A stretch of DNA of 5,154 nt from the NCBI GenBank assembly GCA_900767005.1, contig CAAFXL010000232.1, positions 1-5,154 on the forward strand. Direction: 5' to 3'. A program made the position numbers and the translations under genes. The notes beneath the pieces were generated by a model that was not told where the DNA came from, did no database searches, and saw nothing but the letters and a program-made list of their open reading frames with translations. Below are positions 5,085 to 5,154 of the stretch, one piece after another; the stretch's first letter is position 1, and each line of letters opens with the position of its first letter. This DNA is from an uncultured Ruminobacter sp. GTDB taxonomy: Bacteria > Pseudomonadota > Gammaproteobacteria > Enterobacterales > Succinivibrionaceae.

Positions 5085-5154
5085 AAAGGTTCTTCACGGA
5101 TCTTGTCGGTTTAGAAAAGAAATAAGAAAAAAAATAAAAAGTATTAAGAATAGA

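Overview
The window is very AT-rich. Trp is always TGG and the reading frames end in TAA, TAG or TGA, so the standard bacterial code fits. Shine-Dalgarno sites (GAGGA, AGAGG, AGGAG) and -35/-10 promoters look Firmicutes-like, so I infer a low-GC Bacillota or Mollicutes-related bacterium. No marker gene fixes the taxon. It reads as an accessory region: few genes, long non-coding stretches with degenerate repeats, one decayed gene and a restriction-modification locus.

Left part (1-773): no recognisable conserved gene. It holds a terminator-like hairpin (7-42), a tandem array of six 23-bp units (160-297) with a degenerate fringe, a 44-codon small ORF with a hydrophobic N-terminal half and a lysine-rich C-terminus (363-497), and a likely short minus-strand RNA (about 558-496) with its own promoter and a strong hairpin plus U-tract. 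The RNA lies opposite the 3' end of the small ORF, a layout that recalls type I toxin-antitoxin loci but is unproven.

Middle part (774-1906): a small protein-kinase-fold gene on the minus strand with a good promoter and ribosome binding site. Upstream of it lies an array of about eight GTGGAAACTT repeats at roughly 34-bp spacing. The array looks like the multi-repeat end of an IS21-type element whose body is gone.

Right part (1907-5154): a plus-strand gene of the AAA-ATPase-like/PD-(D/E)XK family, broken by an early TAA, with degenerate Walker motifs and without its usual C-terminal nuclease domain. It converges, across a perfect 12-bp bidirectional terminator hairpin, on a minus-strand type II restriction-modification operon. 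The operon has a C5-cytosine methyltransferase (first) and an Eco47II/Sau96I-like endonuclease (second), probably acting on GGNCC. The endonuclease frame is full length (244 codons) but has no ATG, GTG or TTG in its first 109 codons. It begins directly after the methyltransferase TAA, and an ATA codon stands where the start is expected, behind a good AGGAG site. The endonuclease is therefore either silenced by loss of its start codon or made at low level from a rare AUA start, while the protecting methyltransferase is intact.
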